Shown here: piece after piece, positions 33,337 to 42,782 of the stretch | Layout of the letters: each line of letters opens with the position of its first letter | How positions within the stretch are numbered: position 1 is the stretch's first letter | NCBI GenBank assembly: GCA_000437675.1 | Contig: FR901789.1 | Location: 1-43,487, forward strand | DNA from: Prevotella sp. CAG:891 | GTDB lineage: Bacteria > Bacteroidota > Bacteroidia > Bacteroidales > Bacteroidaceae | Reading direction: 5' to 3' | Length of the DNA stretch: 43,487 nucleotides | Program-made: the position numbers and the translations under genes | The notes under the pieces: model-generated | The model's database searches: none | What the model was told of the DNA's origin: nothing | What the model saw: the letters and a program-made list of their open reading frames with translations, nothing else

Positions 33337-35877
33337 TTGCATGACTTTATGTCACACAAATCCATTGACAGCATGAATAACGAAGTACATGCGGGAACTG
33401 CCCGCCTACTAAAACACAGCAGAGAAATAGCTCAAAAATATAAATTATCGAAAGCTAATTCTCTATGCTTGCTGATGAGCGTTATTGACGAAGGTTTAAT
33501 CGTCGTCGCGCTCCTCAAGCAACTTGGTGTGAATGTTGACACACTCATACAGGAAATCGAAAGAGCATTTATCAACGAACTTGAATCAGCAGAAGTAAAT
33601 GAACCTCAGTCGGCAGAATCATTACCCGATTTGGACAGCATTAGTGTTCGTATAACGAAGTTGCTGGTGCTTGAGGATAAAATAGCGAATGGAAATCGAC
33701 AAAGCGATTTGCTTTTGACATTAGCTATTTTGCACGACCGTGATAATGATGCCAAAACTATGCTCTGTTCACATAAGGTGACTTATGACACCTTACTCAA
33801 GGAGGCTGATGCTCAGCAAGCTGAATCGGAATATAAATTCCCAGATGAAGACGATTCGCCATATCCGAATGACGATCATGCTGGCGGAGAACCTGCTGCG
33901 CGACAAAAAGAACCTAATAAAAAAGGAACAAGCGATACTCCGATAACAGATAACTTCGGTACAGACCTTACAGCCATTGCGCTAAAAGGTGGGTTAGATC
34001 CGGTTGTCGGACGTGAATCGGAAATTCAACGTGTTATCCAAATACTTTGTCGCCGTAAAAAGAACAATCCAATTATTATTGGTGAACCCGGTGTGGGTAA
34101 AAGTGCCATTGTAGAGGGATTGGCAGATAGTATAGCGCATAAACGAGTACCACGATTACTTATTGGAAAGCGAATCGTAGCTCTTGATATGGCATCTATT
34201 GTAGCAGGAACTCAATACAGAGGACAATTTGAAGAGCGATTGCGCCGATTGATTCAGGAACTTAAGACGCATCCTGAAATTGTGCTGTTTATTGATGAAA
34301 TACACACCATAATTGGTGCCGGATCTGCTCCTGGAAGTTTGGATGCAGCAAATATATTGAAGCCGGCTTTAGCGCGTGGTGAAGTACAATGCATTGGAGC
34401 TACTACGATTGCTGAATTCAAAAAGACAATTGAAAAAGATGGGGCTTTAGATAGACGTTTTCAAAAGATAATGTTAGAACCGACTACTCCGGAAGAAACA
34501 CTGTCGATTCTGCATAACATCAAAGGAAAATATGAGCACCATCACAACGTAACTTACACGGACGATGCCCTTCAAGCCTGCGTTGATATGACTGTCAGAT
34601 ATGTATCTGATCGTGCTTTGCCCGACAAAGCAATCGATGCCATGGATGAAGCCGGAGCGCGCATGCATTTGGCCGGAACAGGCATTCCAAAGGACTTGGA
34701 AAACAAGGAAAAGGAAATAGAACAGCTGAGAGAAGCCAAATTACAAGCTGCGCAAAATCAAAATTACGAACTGGCAGCTAACTTGCGTGATCAAGTTCAG
34801 CAACTGCAAATTGAATTGGAAAATATGACAGTTCGATGGCAGAACGAACAGCGTAGCCATCCAACGGAAGTGAATGGTGATACCGTGGCTGACGTTGTGT
34901 CGATGATGAGTGGAGTGCCCGTGTCGCGAGTTTCAACGAACGAGAATGAACGACTGAAGGGTATGAAGCAGGCTCTCGGACAGCATGTTATTGCACAAAA
35001 TAAGGCCATAGAACGTTTGACTCGTGCTATAACACGTAGTCGTATCGGGCTAAAAGGAAATGACAGACCGATTGGTACGTTCTTGTTTGTAGGTCCTACC
35101 GGCGTTGGTAAAACTCATCTGGTAAAATGCCTTGCCGAGTGGATGTTTGGCTCAAAAGATGCTTTGATTCGCATTGATATGAGTGAATATGGCGAAAAAT
35201 ACAGTGTAAGTCGACTGTTAGGTGCTCCTCCGGGATATGTTGGATATGAAGAGGGTGGACAGTTGACTGAACGTGTCAGACGTCATCCCTATTCAGTAAT
35301 CTTGCTGGATGAAATTGAAAAGGCACATTCAGATGTGTTCAATACCTTGCTTCAGGTTATGGATGAAGGACGGTTAACCGATGGTAACGGAACAACTGTT
35401 GACTTCAGAAATACGATTATTGTGCTTACCTCAAATAGTGGCACCAGCCAACTACGCGAGTTTGGCCGTGGGGTGGGATATGAACGCGTTGAAGGAGAAC
35501 TTACAGGCGAAATGGCAGAAGGTATTGTGATGAAGGTTCTGAAGAAACAATTTGCTCCAGAATTTTTGAATAGAATTGACGATATCATCATGTTTAATCC
35601 GCTGAACAAGGATAATGCACTTGAAATTGCTAATCTTGAACTCAACGAACTGATGAAGCGTATGATGGCAAATGGCTATGAATTGACATTGACTGACGAA
35701 ACCAAACGCTTTATCGTTGACAAAGGATTTGATGCGCAATATGGTGCACGCTCATTGAAACGTGCTATTCAACGTCACATCGAAGATGCTTTGTGTGATT
35801 ACATTATGGAACATCCTGAGTATAAACAATTGCAAGCGACGCTGTGCGATGATAAGGTTTGCATTGAAAGCAAATAA
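33337..35877 (+). CDS. clpC: Clp ATPase, ClpA/ClpC type
   Basis: This 846-aa AAA+ unfoldase feeds substrates to ClpP or remodels them alone. A divergent Clp_N repeat region is at about residues 14-150. An acidic linker (about 165-195, rich in Asp, Glu and Pro) follows. NBD1 has Walker A GEPGVGKSA near 248, and a UVR-like coiled middle segment is at about 451-500 (KEKEIEQLREAKLQAAQNQNYELAANLRDQ). NBD2 has Walker A GPTGVGKTH near 585 and LLGAPPGYVGYEEGG. The short middle domain places it with ClpC/ClpA, not ClpB. In-frame ATGs at 33337, 33349 and 33373 leave the start open. A strong promoter and a stand-alone position fit a stress-controlled gene. Confidence 0.88.
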   Translation: MHDFMSHKSIDSMNNEVHAGTARLLKHSREIAQKYKLSKANSLCLLMSVIDEGLIVVALLKQLGVNVDTLIQEIERAFINELESAEVNEPQSAESLPDLDSISVRITKLLVLEDKIANGNRQSDLLLTLAILHDRDNDAKTMLCSHKVTYDTLLKEADAQQAESEYKFPDEDDSPYPNDDHAGGEPAARQKEPNKKGTSDTPITDNFGTDLTAIALKGGLDPVVGRESEIQRVIQILCRRKKNNPIIIGEPGVGKSAIVEGLADSIAHKRVPRLLIGKRIVALDMASIVAGTQYRGQFEERLRRLIQELKTHPEIVLFIDEIHTIIGAGSAPGSLDAANILKPALARGEVQCIGATTIAEFKKTIEKDGALDRRFQKIMLEPTTPEETLSILHNIKGKYEHHHNVTYTDDALQACVDMTVRYVSDRALPDKAIDAMDEAGARMHLAGTGIPKDLENKEKEIEQLREAKLQAAQNQNYELAANLRDQVQQLQIELENMTVRWQNEQRSHPTEVNGDTVADVVSMMSGVPVSRVSTNENERLKGMKQALGQHVIAQNKAIERLTRAITRSRIGLKGNDRPIGTFLFVGPTGVGKTHLVKCLAEWMFGSKDALIRIDMSEYGEKYSVSRLLGAPPGYVGYEEGGQLTERVRRHPYSVILLDEIEKAHSDVFNTLLQVMDEGRLTDGNGTTVDFRNTIIVLTSNSGTSQLREFGRGVGYERVEGELTGEMAEGIVMKVLKKQFAPEFLNRIDDIIMFNPLNKDNALEIANLELNELMKRMMANGYELTLTDETKRFIVDKGFDAQYGARSLKRAIQRHIEDALCDYIMEHPEYKQLQATLCDDKVCIESK

Positions 35878-35895
35878 TTAAACAGACATCATCTG

Positions 35896-35950
35896 CAGGA
35901 AGGGACTCTATGCTAGGCAAAATGCAGCTACAGAGTTTCTTCCTGTGATA
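35896..35950 (+). terminator. Hairpin after the clp gene
   Basis: CAGGAAG (35896-35902) pairs with CTTCCTG (35939-35945), and ACTCT pairs with AGAGT inside. No long T-run follows. Confidence 0.5.
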
Positions 35951-35981
35951 AATAATTTCCCCTAATTTAGAACATATTCCT

Positions 35982-36533
35982 ATGAATTATATTAAAACAG
36001 ACATTCCTGACGTATGGATTTTGGAACCTCGCGTTTTTGAAGACGCGCGCGGTTATTTTATGGAAACATGGCGCGAGGAGGATTTTAATCGCGGCATTGG
36101 CCACGAAGTACACTTTGTTCAGGACAATCAATCGATGTCCTCACGAGGTGTACTCCGTGGTTTGCATTTTCAAAAAGGTGATGACTCACAAGCAAAGTTG
36201 GTTCGTGTTTTGCAAGGTTGCGTAGTGGATGTCGCCGTAGACTTGCGAAAGAACTCTCCCACTTATGGCAAATATGTCATGGTTGAACTTTCAGCTGAAA
36301 ACAAACGTCAACTTTTTATTCCGCGTGGTTTTGCTCACGGTTTTCAGGTATTAAGTGACACGGCTGTATTTACTTATAAAGTAGATAATCGCTATGCTCC
36401 AGAGTCGGAGTGTTCTATCCGTTATAACGATCCGACAATTGGTATCGAATGGCCTATTCAGGGTGATGATGTGGTGTTAAGCGAAAAAGACCTGAATAAA
36501 GCCGTTAGCTTTGATGAGGCTGAAAAGTTCTAG
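35982..36533 (+). CDS. rfbC: dTDP-4-dehydrorhamnose 3,5-epimerase
   Basis: This 183-aa cupin enzyme makes dTDP-4-keto-L-rhamnose in dTDP-L-rhamnose synthesis for surface polysaccharides. The active-site His is in RGVLRGLHFQKG, with further family motifs KLVRVLQGCVVDVAVDLRKNSPTYGKY, FIPRGFAHGFQVLS and YNDPTIGIEWP. Length is standard for RfbC/RmlC. The other rml genes are not adjacent; lepA follows after 69 bp, and the two may be separate units. Confidence 0.94.
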   Translation: MNYIKTDIPDVWILEPRVFEDARGYFMETWREEDFNRGIGHEVHFVQDNQSMSSRGVLRGLHFQKGDDSQAKLVRVLQGCVVDVAVDLRKNSPTYGKYVMVELSAENKRQLFIPRGFAHGFQVLSDTAVFTYKVDNRYAPESECSIRYNDPTIGIEWPIQGDDVVLSEKDLNKAVSFDEAEKF

Positions 36534-36602
36534 CCCTCAAATAAACGAATCATCACGCTTGTAAATAATCAACAAACAGACCAATTCAGTTACGCATAAC
36601 TA

Positions 36603-38384
36603 ATGAATCATATACGCAACTTTTGCATCATTGCGCACATCGACCACGGAAAAAGTACGTTAGCCGACCGCTTGCTTGAACATACTAAAACCATTCAGGT
36701 AACAGAGGGGCAAATGCTTGATAACATGGATTTGGAGCGCGAACGTGGCATCACTATCAAAAGCCACGCCATTCAAATGGAATATCAATTGAACAATGAG
36801 ACTTATAAACTCAATTTGATTGATACACCGGGACACGTGGACTTTTCTTACGAGGTTTCACGCAGCATTGCAGCTTGTGAAGGTTGCCTGCTGCTCGTTG
36901 ACTCGACACAGGGTGTTCAGGCTCAAACTATATCAAACCTTTACATGGCTATTGAGCATAACTTAGAGATTATTCCTGTGCTGAGCAAGTGTGATATGGT
37001 TAACTCGATGCCTGAGGAAGTCGAAGATGAAATTATCGATTTGCTTGGTTGCAAACGCGAAGACATCATTCGTGCTTCTGGTCGAACCGGCGAAGGTGTC
37101 GAAGACATTCTGAAGGCTGTTATTGAAAAAATTCCTGCACCGCAAGGTGATGAAAATGCTCCTTTGCAGGCATTGATTTTCGATAGCGTATTCAATCCGT
37201 TCCGCGGAATTATTGCTTACTATAAAGTAGTTAATGGTTCTATTCACAAGGATGAAGAGGTGCTTTTTGTCAATACAGGTAAGAAGTATCATGCGGATGA
37301 GGTTGGTGTGTTGAAAATGAATCTGTCTCCGCGTAAGGAACTTCGTTGTGGTGATGTGGGCTACATTGTTAGTGGTATCAAAACAGCAACCGAAGTAAAG
37401 GTGGGTGACACGATTACGAGCGTTGATAATCCGTGTAGCAAAGCCATTTCCGGTTTCGAAGAGGTTAAACCTATGGTGTTTGCTGGTGTTTATCCTATTG
37501 AAACCGAAGATTTCGAGCAACTGAGAGCCAGCCTTGAAAAACTTCAACTTAATGATGCCTCACTGACATTCCAGCCTGAATCATCTGTTGCCTTAGGATT
37601 CGGATTCCGTTGTGGATTCCTTGGCTTATTGCACATGGAAATCGTTCAGGAACGCCTTGATCGTGAGTTCAACATGAATGTCATTACAACAGTGCCGAAC
37701 GTAAGTTACAATATCTACGATAAGCACGGTGATATGCTTGAAGTTCACAATCCGGCCGGAATGCCCGATCAAACTGAAATAGATCATATCGAGGAACCTT
37801 ATATCCGCGCTTCCATCATTACCAAAACGGATTATATTGGCAATATCATGACACTATGTTTGGGTAAGCGTGGCGAATTGATAAAGCAGGAATATGTTTC
37901 GGGCGATCGCGTGGAGTTATACTACGACATGCCGTTAGCTGAAATTGTTATTGATTTCTACGACAAACTGAAAAGTATCTCTAAAGGATATGCGTCATTC
38001 GATTATCATCCAATAGAATTCCGTCCATCAAAACTGGTGAAATTGGATATTCTTTTGAATGGTGAACCTGTCGATGCGCTTTCTACGTTGACTCATGTGG
38101 ATAATTCTGTTTACTTTGGTCGGAGAATGTGCGAAAAGTTAAAAGAATTGCTCCCAAGACAACAATTTGATATCGCAATTCAAGCTGCCATTGGAGCGAA
38201 AATTATTGCTCGCGAAACAGTTAAACAGGTACGAAAAGACGTTACTGCCAAATGTTATGGTGGTGACATCAGTCGTAAACGTAAACTGTTGGAAAAGCAG
38301 AAGCGAGGTAAAAAGCGTATGAAAGAAATTGGTAATGTTCAGGTTCCGCAAAAGGCATTCCTGGCTGTTCTTAAACTTGACTAA
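36603..38384 (+). CDS. lepA: Elongation factor 4 (LepA)
   Basis: This 593-aa ribosome-associated translational GTPase is related to EF-G and helps back-translocation or initiation. G1 is AHIDHGKS near residues 11-18. The switch I region is RERGITIKSHAI, G3 is DTPGHVDF and G4 is SKCD near 125-128. The LepA-specific C-terminal domain ends with RKRKLLEKQKRGKKRMKEIGNVQVPQKAFLAVL. Length matches the family (about 595-600 aa). It is complete. Confidence 0.97.
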   Translation: MNHIRNFCIIAHIDHGKSTLADRLLEHTKTIQVTEGQMLDNMDLERERGITIKSHAIQMEYQLNNETYKLNLIDTPGHVDFSYEVSRSIAACEGCLLLVDSTQGVQAQTISNLYMAIEHNLEIIPVLSKCDMVNSMPEEVEDEIIDLLGCKREDIIRASGRTGEGVEDILKAVIEKIPAPQGDENAPLQALIFDSVFNPFRGIIAYYKVVNGSIHKDEEVLFVNTGKKYHADEVGVLKMNLSPRKELRCGDVGYIVSGIKTATEVKVGDTITSVDNPCSKAISGFEEVKPMVFAGVYPIETEDFEQLRASLEKLQLNDASLTFQPESSVALGFGFRCGFLGLLHMEIVQERLDREFNMNVITTVPNVSYNIYDKHGDMLEVHNPAGMPDQTEIDHIEEPYIRASIITKTDYIGNIMTLCLGKRGELIKQEYVSGDRVELYYDMPLAEIVIDFYDKLKSISKGYASFDYHPIEFRPSKLVKLDILLNGEPVDALSTLTHVDNSVYFGRRMCEKLKELLPRQQFDIAIQAAIGAKIIARETVKQVRKDVTAKCYGGDISRKRKLLEKQKRGKKRMKEIGNVQVPQKAFLAVLKLD

Positions 38385-38475
38385 TAATACATAGCTACTT
38401 ATTGATTGTATCAATTAGCTGATTGCATTTGTTGTCTTTTTATCACTCAAATAAAACATCTAAAACAAGCTTACA

Positions 38476-39147
38476 ATGCTCATTGAACTTCAAAATATCG
38501 AACTTCAACACGATGATAAGATTATCCTTAACAATGTGAACTTCCAAATTGACAACAATGACTTCGTGTACATTATCGGTAAAGTAGGGAGCGGAAAAAG
38601 TTCGTTACTCAAGGCTTTATATGGCGAATTGCCTGTTAAAAAAGGACAAGCCCGTATCCTTGACTTCGATCTTTTAAACTTGAAAAAGAAGCATATACCT
38701 CAATTACGTAAACAGTTGGGCATCATTTTTCAAGACTTTCAGCTTCTTCACGAACGTACAATTCAGGAAAATCTTGATTTCGTGTTGAAAGCCACTGGTT
38801 GGAAAAAGAAAGAGCGTGCTGAAAGAATCAATGAAGTGCTTGAACTTGTTGGATTGCAAGATAAAGCCAATAACTTTCCGCACGAATTGTCTGGTGGTGA
38901 ACAGCAGCGCATTTGCATAGCTCGTGCTTTGCTCAATCGTCCTAAAATTATTTTGGCAGATGAACCCATTGGAAATCTTGATCCCGACACAAGTCGTCAA
39001 ATTATGAATATTCTGCAAAATATCCGTGAACAGGGTGCTGCCGTAATTATGGTTACACATAACATTCACCTTTTGACCGAGTTTCCGGGAATTGTTTACC
39101 AATGTCAAGATGGACAGATAGTTGACGTTACGCAAAACTATAACTAA
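38476..39147 (+). CDS. ftsE: FtsE-like ABC transporter ATPase
   Basis: This 223-aa single ABC ATPase has Walker A GKVGSGKSS (about 36-44), Q-loop FQDFQLL, signature LSGGEQQRI and Walker B with FtsE/LolD-style DEPIGNLDP. FtsE works with the membrane protein FtsX to activate peptidoglycan hydrolases at division. No ftsX gene is next to it; lysC follows instead. It could also be a LolD-like or other MacB-superfamily ATPase, so the name is by overall pattern. Confidence 0.78.
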   Translation: MLIELQNIELQHDDKIILNNVNFQIDNNDFVYIIGKVGSGKSSLLKALYGELPVKKGQARILDFDLLNLKKKHIPQLRKQLGIIFQDFQLLHERTIQENLDFVLKATGWKKKERAERINEVLELVGLQDKANNFPHELSGGEQQRICIARALLNRPKIILADEPIGNLDPDTSRQIMNILQNIREQGAAVIMVTHNIHLLTEFPGIVYQCQDGQIVDVTQNYN

Positions 39148-39309
39148 TCATCCCACAAGCTTGATTGACGGTTTACAGCATTATTATTTATAAATCAATG
39201 GGGTTTGTACTTTCTGTACTTATTTTCAATATCACATTTAAAGGATAGACAGTCAATAAGTTCGGAAGTTTCAGTGCTCCCTATTATATTGCATACACAT
39301 CTTATCTTT

Positions 39310-40623
39310 ATGAAAATACTTAAGTTTGGTGGAACTTCAGTTGGTTCACCACAGCGAATGAAGGAAGTTTGTCAGTTGATTAATGACGGACAACAAAAAA
39401 TAGTAGTTCTTTCAGCAATGTCAGGCACTACGAATTCATTGGTCGAAATTGCTGATTATATTCAAAAGCGCAATCCTGAGGCTGCCAATAATGTTATTAA
39501 CAAGCTTCGTAACATTTATTTGCAGCATATCGAAGAATTATACTCTTCGGAATCGACTGTTAAAGAAACTCGCGAGTTGCTTTTGAATATATTTATGCAC
39601 TTGCATCACCTTACTGCTGAAGAGTATTCAGCAAAACTTGAGAAGGAAATTCTTGCACAGGGTGAATTGATGAGTACGAATATGGTTACTAATTACCTCA
39701 AGGAATTGGGAGTTAAAGTGAACCTCATTCCTGCTTTGGACTATATGCGTACTGATGACAATGGTGAACCTGACATGCCTTATATTAAGGAACACTTGTC
39801 AGATATTATGAAACATAATGCAGGTTATGAACTTTATATTACTCAAGGTTTTATCTGTCGCAATAAAGTAGGTGATATTGATAACCTGCAACGTGGTGGC
39901 TCTGACTATACTGCCTGCCTCATTGGTGCAGTATTGGCTGCCGAAGAAATCCAAATATGGACTGATATTGATGGTATGCACAACAATGACCCGCGTTTTG
40001 TGCCTAACACAACACCTGTTCGTCAGCTCAACTTTGAAGAGGCTGCTGAATTGGCCTATTTTGGTGCCAAAATTCTTCATCCCACTTGCATTCAGCCTGC
40101 TCGCTATGCCGGTGTTCCTGTAAAACTGCTAAATACAATGGATCCGTCTGCGCCTGGAACCATCATCAATAACAAAATGCAAAAGGGAACCATCAAAGCC
40201 GTAGCTGCAAAGGATAATATCACTTCAATTAAGATTGTTTCATCTCGAATGCTTTTAGCTACCGGCTTCTTACGCAAAGTGTTTGAAATATTTGAAACTA
40301 ATCAAACTCCGGTGGATATGGTTACAACCAGTGAAGTGGGGGTTACCTTAACTATTGACAATAATGCTCACCTTGCCAATATTACAGAGGAATTAAAGAA
40401 ATATGGTACGGTTGAAATTGACGAAAATATGTGTATCATCTGCGTGGTAGGTGATTTACGTTGGGGAAATGTAGGTTTTGAAACTCTTGTTACCGAGGCT
40501 CTTAATCAAATCCCTGTTCGTATGATTTCATATGGTGGCAGTAACCATAACATCTCTTTCCTTGTAAAAGATACGGATAAAAAGGAAGCTCTGTGCGCCT
40601 TGAGTGATAAGCTTTTTAACTAA
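39310..40623 (+). CDS. lysC: Aspartokinase
   Basis: This 437-aa enzyme phosphorylates L-aspartate, the first step to lysine, diaminopimelate, methionine and threonine. The kinase motif KFGGTSVGS starts at residue 4 and GGSDYTACLIGA is the second signature. Two C-terminal ACT regulatory domains follow (about 300-437, with TTSEVGVTLTIDN and ISYGGSNHNISFLV), so lysine or threonine feedback is likely. There is no fused homoserine dehydrogenase. The start at 39310 is chosen because upstream in-frame sequence to 39205 is not family-like. lysA follows after a terminator, so both steps serve diaminopimelate and lysine formation. Confidence 0.95.
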   Translation: MKILKFGGTSVGSPQRMKEVCQLINDGQQKIVVLSAMSGTTNSLVEIADYIQKRNPEAANNVINKLRNIYLQHIEELYSSESTVKETRELLLNIFMHLHHLTAEEYSAKLEKEILAQGELMSTNMVTNYLKELGVKVNLIPALDYMRTDDNGEPDMPYIKEHLSDIMKHNAGYELYITQGFICRNKVGDIDNLQRGGSDYTACLIGAVLAAEEIQIWTDIDGMHNNDPRFVPNTTPVRQLNFEEAAELAYFGAKILHPTCIQPARYAGVPVKLLNTMDPSAPGTIINNKMQKGTIKAVAAKDNITSIKIVSSRMLLATGFLRKVFEIFETNQTPVDMVTTSEVGVTLTIDNNAHLANITEELKKYGTVEIDENMCIICVVGDLRWGNVGFETLVTEALNQIPVRMISYGGSNHNISFLVKDTDKKEALCALSDKLFN

Positions 40624-40646
40624 ATAGCTTCACTTATTCATCATAA

Positions 40647-40706
40647 AGAGAACTGTATGTAACTGATGCTTTTGAGTTCATCATGTTGCATACTCTTCTC
40701 TTTTTA
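40647..40706 (+). terminator. Terminator of lysC
   Basis: AGAGAA (40647-40652) pairs with TTCTCT (40696-40701), with inner TATG/CATA-type and TGATG/CATCA stems, followed by TTTTT. Confidence 0.75.
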
Positions 40707-40718
40707 TATGAAATCGCA

Positions 40719-40746
40719 TTTGAAAATCCCTAAATCTTTAGTTTTG
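40719..40746 (+). promoter_or_regulatory. Promoter of lysA
   Basis: TAGTTTTG (40739-40746) fits the -7 consensus. A TTTG lies 16 bases upstream (40719-40722), slightly shorter spacing than usual. The predicted leader is about 32 bases. Confidence 0.5.
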
Positions 40747-40784
40747 CAGTAGTTCACATCTCTATAACAAAGCATTATCTACCT

Positions 40785-41936
40785 ATGATTTATCCCTTAG
40801 AACGATTCAAATCGCTTGACACTCCATTCTATTATTACGATCTTGCGCTTTTACGCAATACATTGGATACAATTAAGCAGATTGTAAAAGATAAACCTAA
40901 TTTTGTAGTACACTATGCAGTAAAGGCAAATGCGAATCCTCGAATCTTACAGATTATTTCGCAAACAGGTTTTGGAGCAGACTGTGTGTCGGGAGGAGAA
41001 GTACAGGTTGCTGCAGAAAATGGGTTTAATCCTTCACAAATAGTGTTTGCAGGAGTTGGAAAAAGCGACAAAGAAATACGAAATGCACTAACTATTGGCA
41101 TTCATAGTTTTAATGTTGAAAGTATTCCAGAATTGGAAGCTATTAACGAAATAGCTATGGATATGAATACGGTAGCTAATGTAGCTTTCAGAGTTAATCC
41201 CAATGTTGATGCTCATACGCATGCAAAAATTACCACCGGATTGAATGAAAATAAATTTGGCATTGATATTGCAGATGTTATACCTGCAATTCGTATGGCA
41301 AACTCAATGCAAGGCGTGAAATACATTGGGCTGCATTTTCATATCGGAAGTCAAATTCTTGACCTTGAAGTGTACAAGAATCTATGCTACAAAATCAATG
41401 AAATTCAAGATTCTCTTGAAGAATGTGGCATTGTAACACAGAGTATCAATGTTGGCGGTGGGTTAGGCATTGATTACGATAATCCAGAAGTTAACCCCAT
41501 TGCAGATTTCTCAACTTATTTCGAAATATTTTCGGAATATTTGCAAATTAGAAGTCATCAACAATTACATTTCGAATTGGGCCGAAGTATTGTTGCTCAA
41601 TGCGGAAGCTTAATAGCCCGGACACTATATGTGAAACAGGGACATACCAAGAATTTTTTAATTGTTGATGCTGGTTTTACTGATTTGATTCGTCCTGCTA
41701 TGTATGGCTCACATCATTTTACTGAAAATATATCAGTAAATGGAGATTGTACAATGGAAACCTATGATGTTGTTGGTCCTATTTGTGAAAGCAGCGATGT
41801 GTTCAGTAGTAATGAACGTCTGCCTTTAACCAAACGAGGAGATTTTATTGCTTTTCGTTCTGCCGGTGCTTATGGTGAAGTCATGGCCTCAACTTATAAC
41901 TGCAGAGCATTACCCAAGGCATACTATAATGAATAA
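40785..41936 (+). CDS. lysA: Diaminopimelate decarboxylase
   Basis: This 383-aa PLP-dependent fold-III enzyme decarboxylates meso-diaminopimelate to L-lysine. The PLP lysine is in VVHYAVKANANP near residue 48. LHFHIGSQI, NVGGGLGIDYD and ELGRSIVAQCG follow in order. The C-terminal GPICESSDVF contains the active-site Cys contributed across the dimer. AYGEVMASTYNCR ends the protein in the normal way. At 383 aa it is slightly shorter than many homologues (about 400-420) but shows no missing motif. Confidence 0.95.
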   Translation: MIYPLERFKSLDTPFYYYDLALLRNTLDTIKQIVKDKPNFVVHYAVKANANPRILQIISQTGFGADCVSGGEVQVAAENGFNPSQIVFAGVGKSDKEIRNALTIGIHSFNVESIPELEAINEIAMDMNTVANVAFRVNPNVDAHTHAKITTGLNENKFGIDIADVIPAIRMANSMQGVKYIGLHFHIGSQILDLEVYKNLCYKINEIQDSLEECGIVTQSINVGGGLGIDYDNPEVNPIADFSTYFEIFSEYLQIRSHQQLHFELGRSIVAQCGSLIARTLYVKQGHTKNFLIVDAGFTDLIRPAMYGSHHFTENISVNGDCTMETYDVVGPICESSDVFSSNERLPLTKRGDFIAFRSAGAYGEVMASTYNCRALPKAYYNE

Positions 41937-41975
41937 AAGCTAGTTGTCCGAAGTAGTAATGGAGAGCTTCCTTTT

Positions 41976-42030
41976 CCCTAATTCATGAAAGTTTTAGCAG
42001 TTCATGAATTAGGGGAATTCTTATTTATTT
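41976..42030 (+). terminator. Terminator of lysA
   Basis: CCCTAATTCATGAA (41976-41989) pairs perfectly with TTCATGAATTAGGG (42001-42014). A T-rich AATTCTTATTTATTT follows. Confidence 0.85.
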
Positions 42031-42669
42031 AGTAGGTACAGTTTGACTAAGCTATTATTTTTCATTTATTCCGAGGGTATGAAATTCTTTTGTATGGCTC
42101 AATATTTATATCCTTGCTAGGGTTATAATCAACGATATATTATGAAAGAAGAATGCTTGAAATGTCAAGAATCATTAGGATGTATCTTAACAATGAGAGC
42201 ATGATGGAATGTGAATTTTATCACTGTTAAAAATTAAACAAAACTTGCTATGGCATTTGCCATTATGATTGTAATGAATGTCCTATCCTTTGGAACTTGT
42301 TGGTGGGGTAGGGGGACTCATTGATGTATGCGACATGTTTATTTGGCTATACAAGCTATAGCCAGTTATGTTCAAGAAATAAAAGGTATTTTCAGAAAGT
42401 TAATAGAGATGTTGTAGGAATGGCTGTTTGGATTGTGGTACTTGTGCCCTCCCATTGAATGGATTTAAGCATTGCTTTGTTTTTAGGATGAAAAATCAGC
42501 ATAAAGTTAATTCCAATAGAAAGTAAAGAATTTTAGATGTAAATAAAATTAAAGAGCGACGTATTCTTATGAATATATTTTAGACTTTTATAAGAAAAGA
42601 TTTGCATTTAATTTGTACTTTAGCATTTGAATACTGGATAAACGAGGCATGTAAAATGTGGCATTTTTG
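42031..42669. other. Gene-poor gap before ppdK
   Basis: Apart from the lysA terminator and the ppdK promoter at its edges, this gap holds no convincing gene. A 20-codon ATG frame at 42142-42204 encodes three cysteines (CLKCQESLGC) but has no family and no clear promoter. The DNA is AT-rich. Confidence 0.5.
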
Positions 42670-42701
42670 TTTGCGATATTAAAAATAAATTTATAATTTT
42701 G
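42670..42701 (+). promoter_or_regulatory. Promoter of ppdK
   Basis: TTTG (42670-42673), 20 bases, then TAATTTTG (42694-42701). Transcription is predicted from about 42708 with a 75-base leader. Confidence 0.65.
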
Positions 42702-42782
42702 CATCTATACTGAATTTTATTCGGTTAAGAGAGTGTAGAAATATATTTCGAATTAATGACAATTTATATAATTTAATTAACC

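Noticed and set aside
39205..39309. Longer lysC start
   Set aside because: The 35 extra residues precede the canonical MKILKFGGTSVG and look like untranslated leader.
42142..42204. 20-aa cysteine-containing frame in the ppdK upstream gap
   Set aside because: It is too short, lacks a promoter or ribosome-binding signal, and matches no family I can name.
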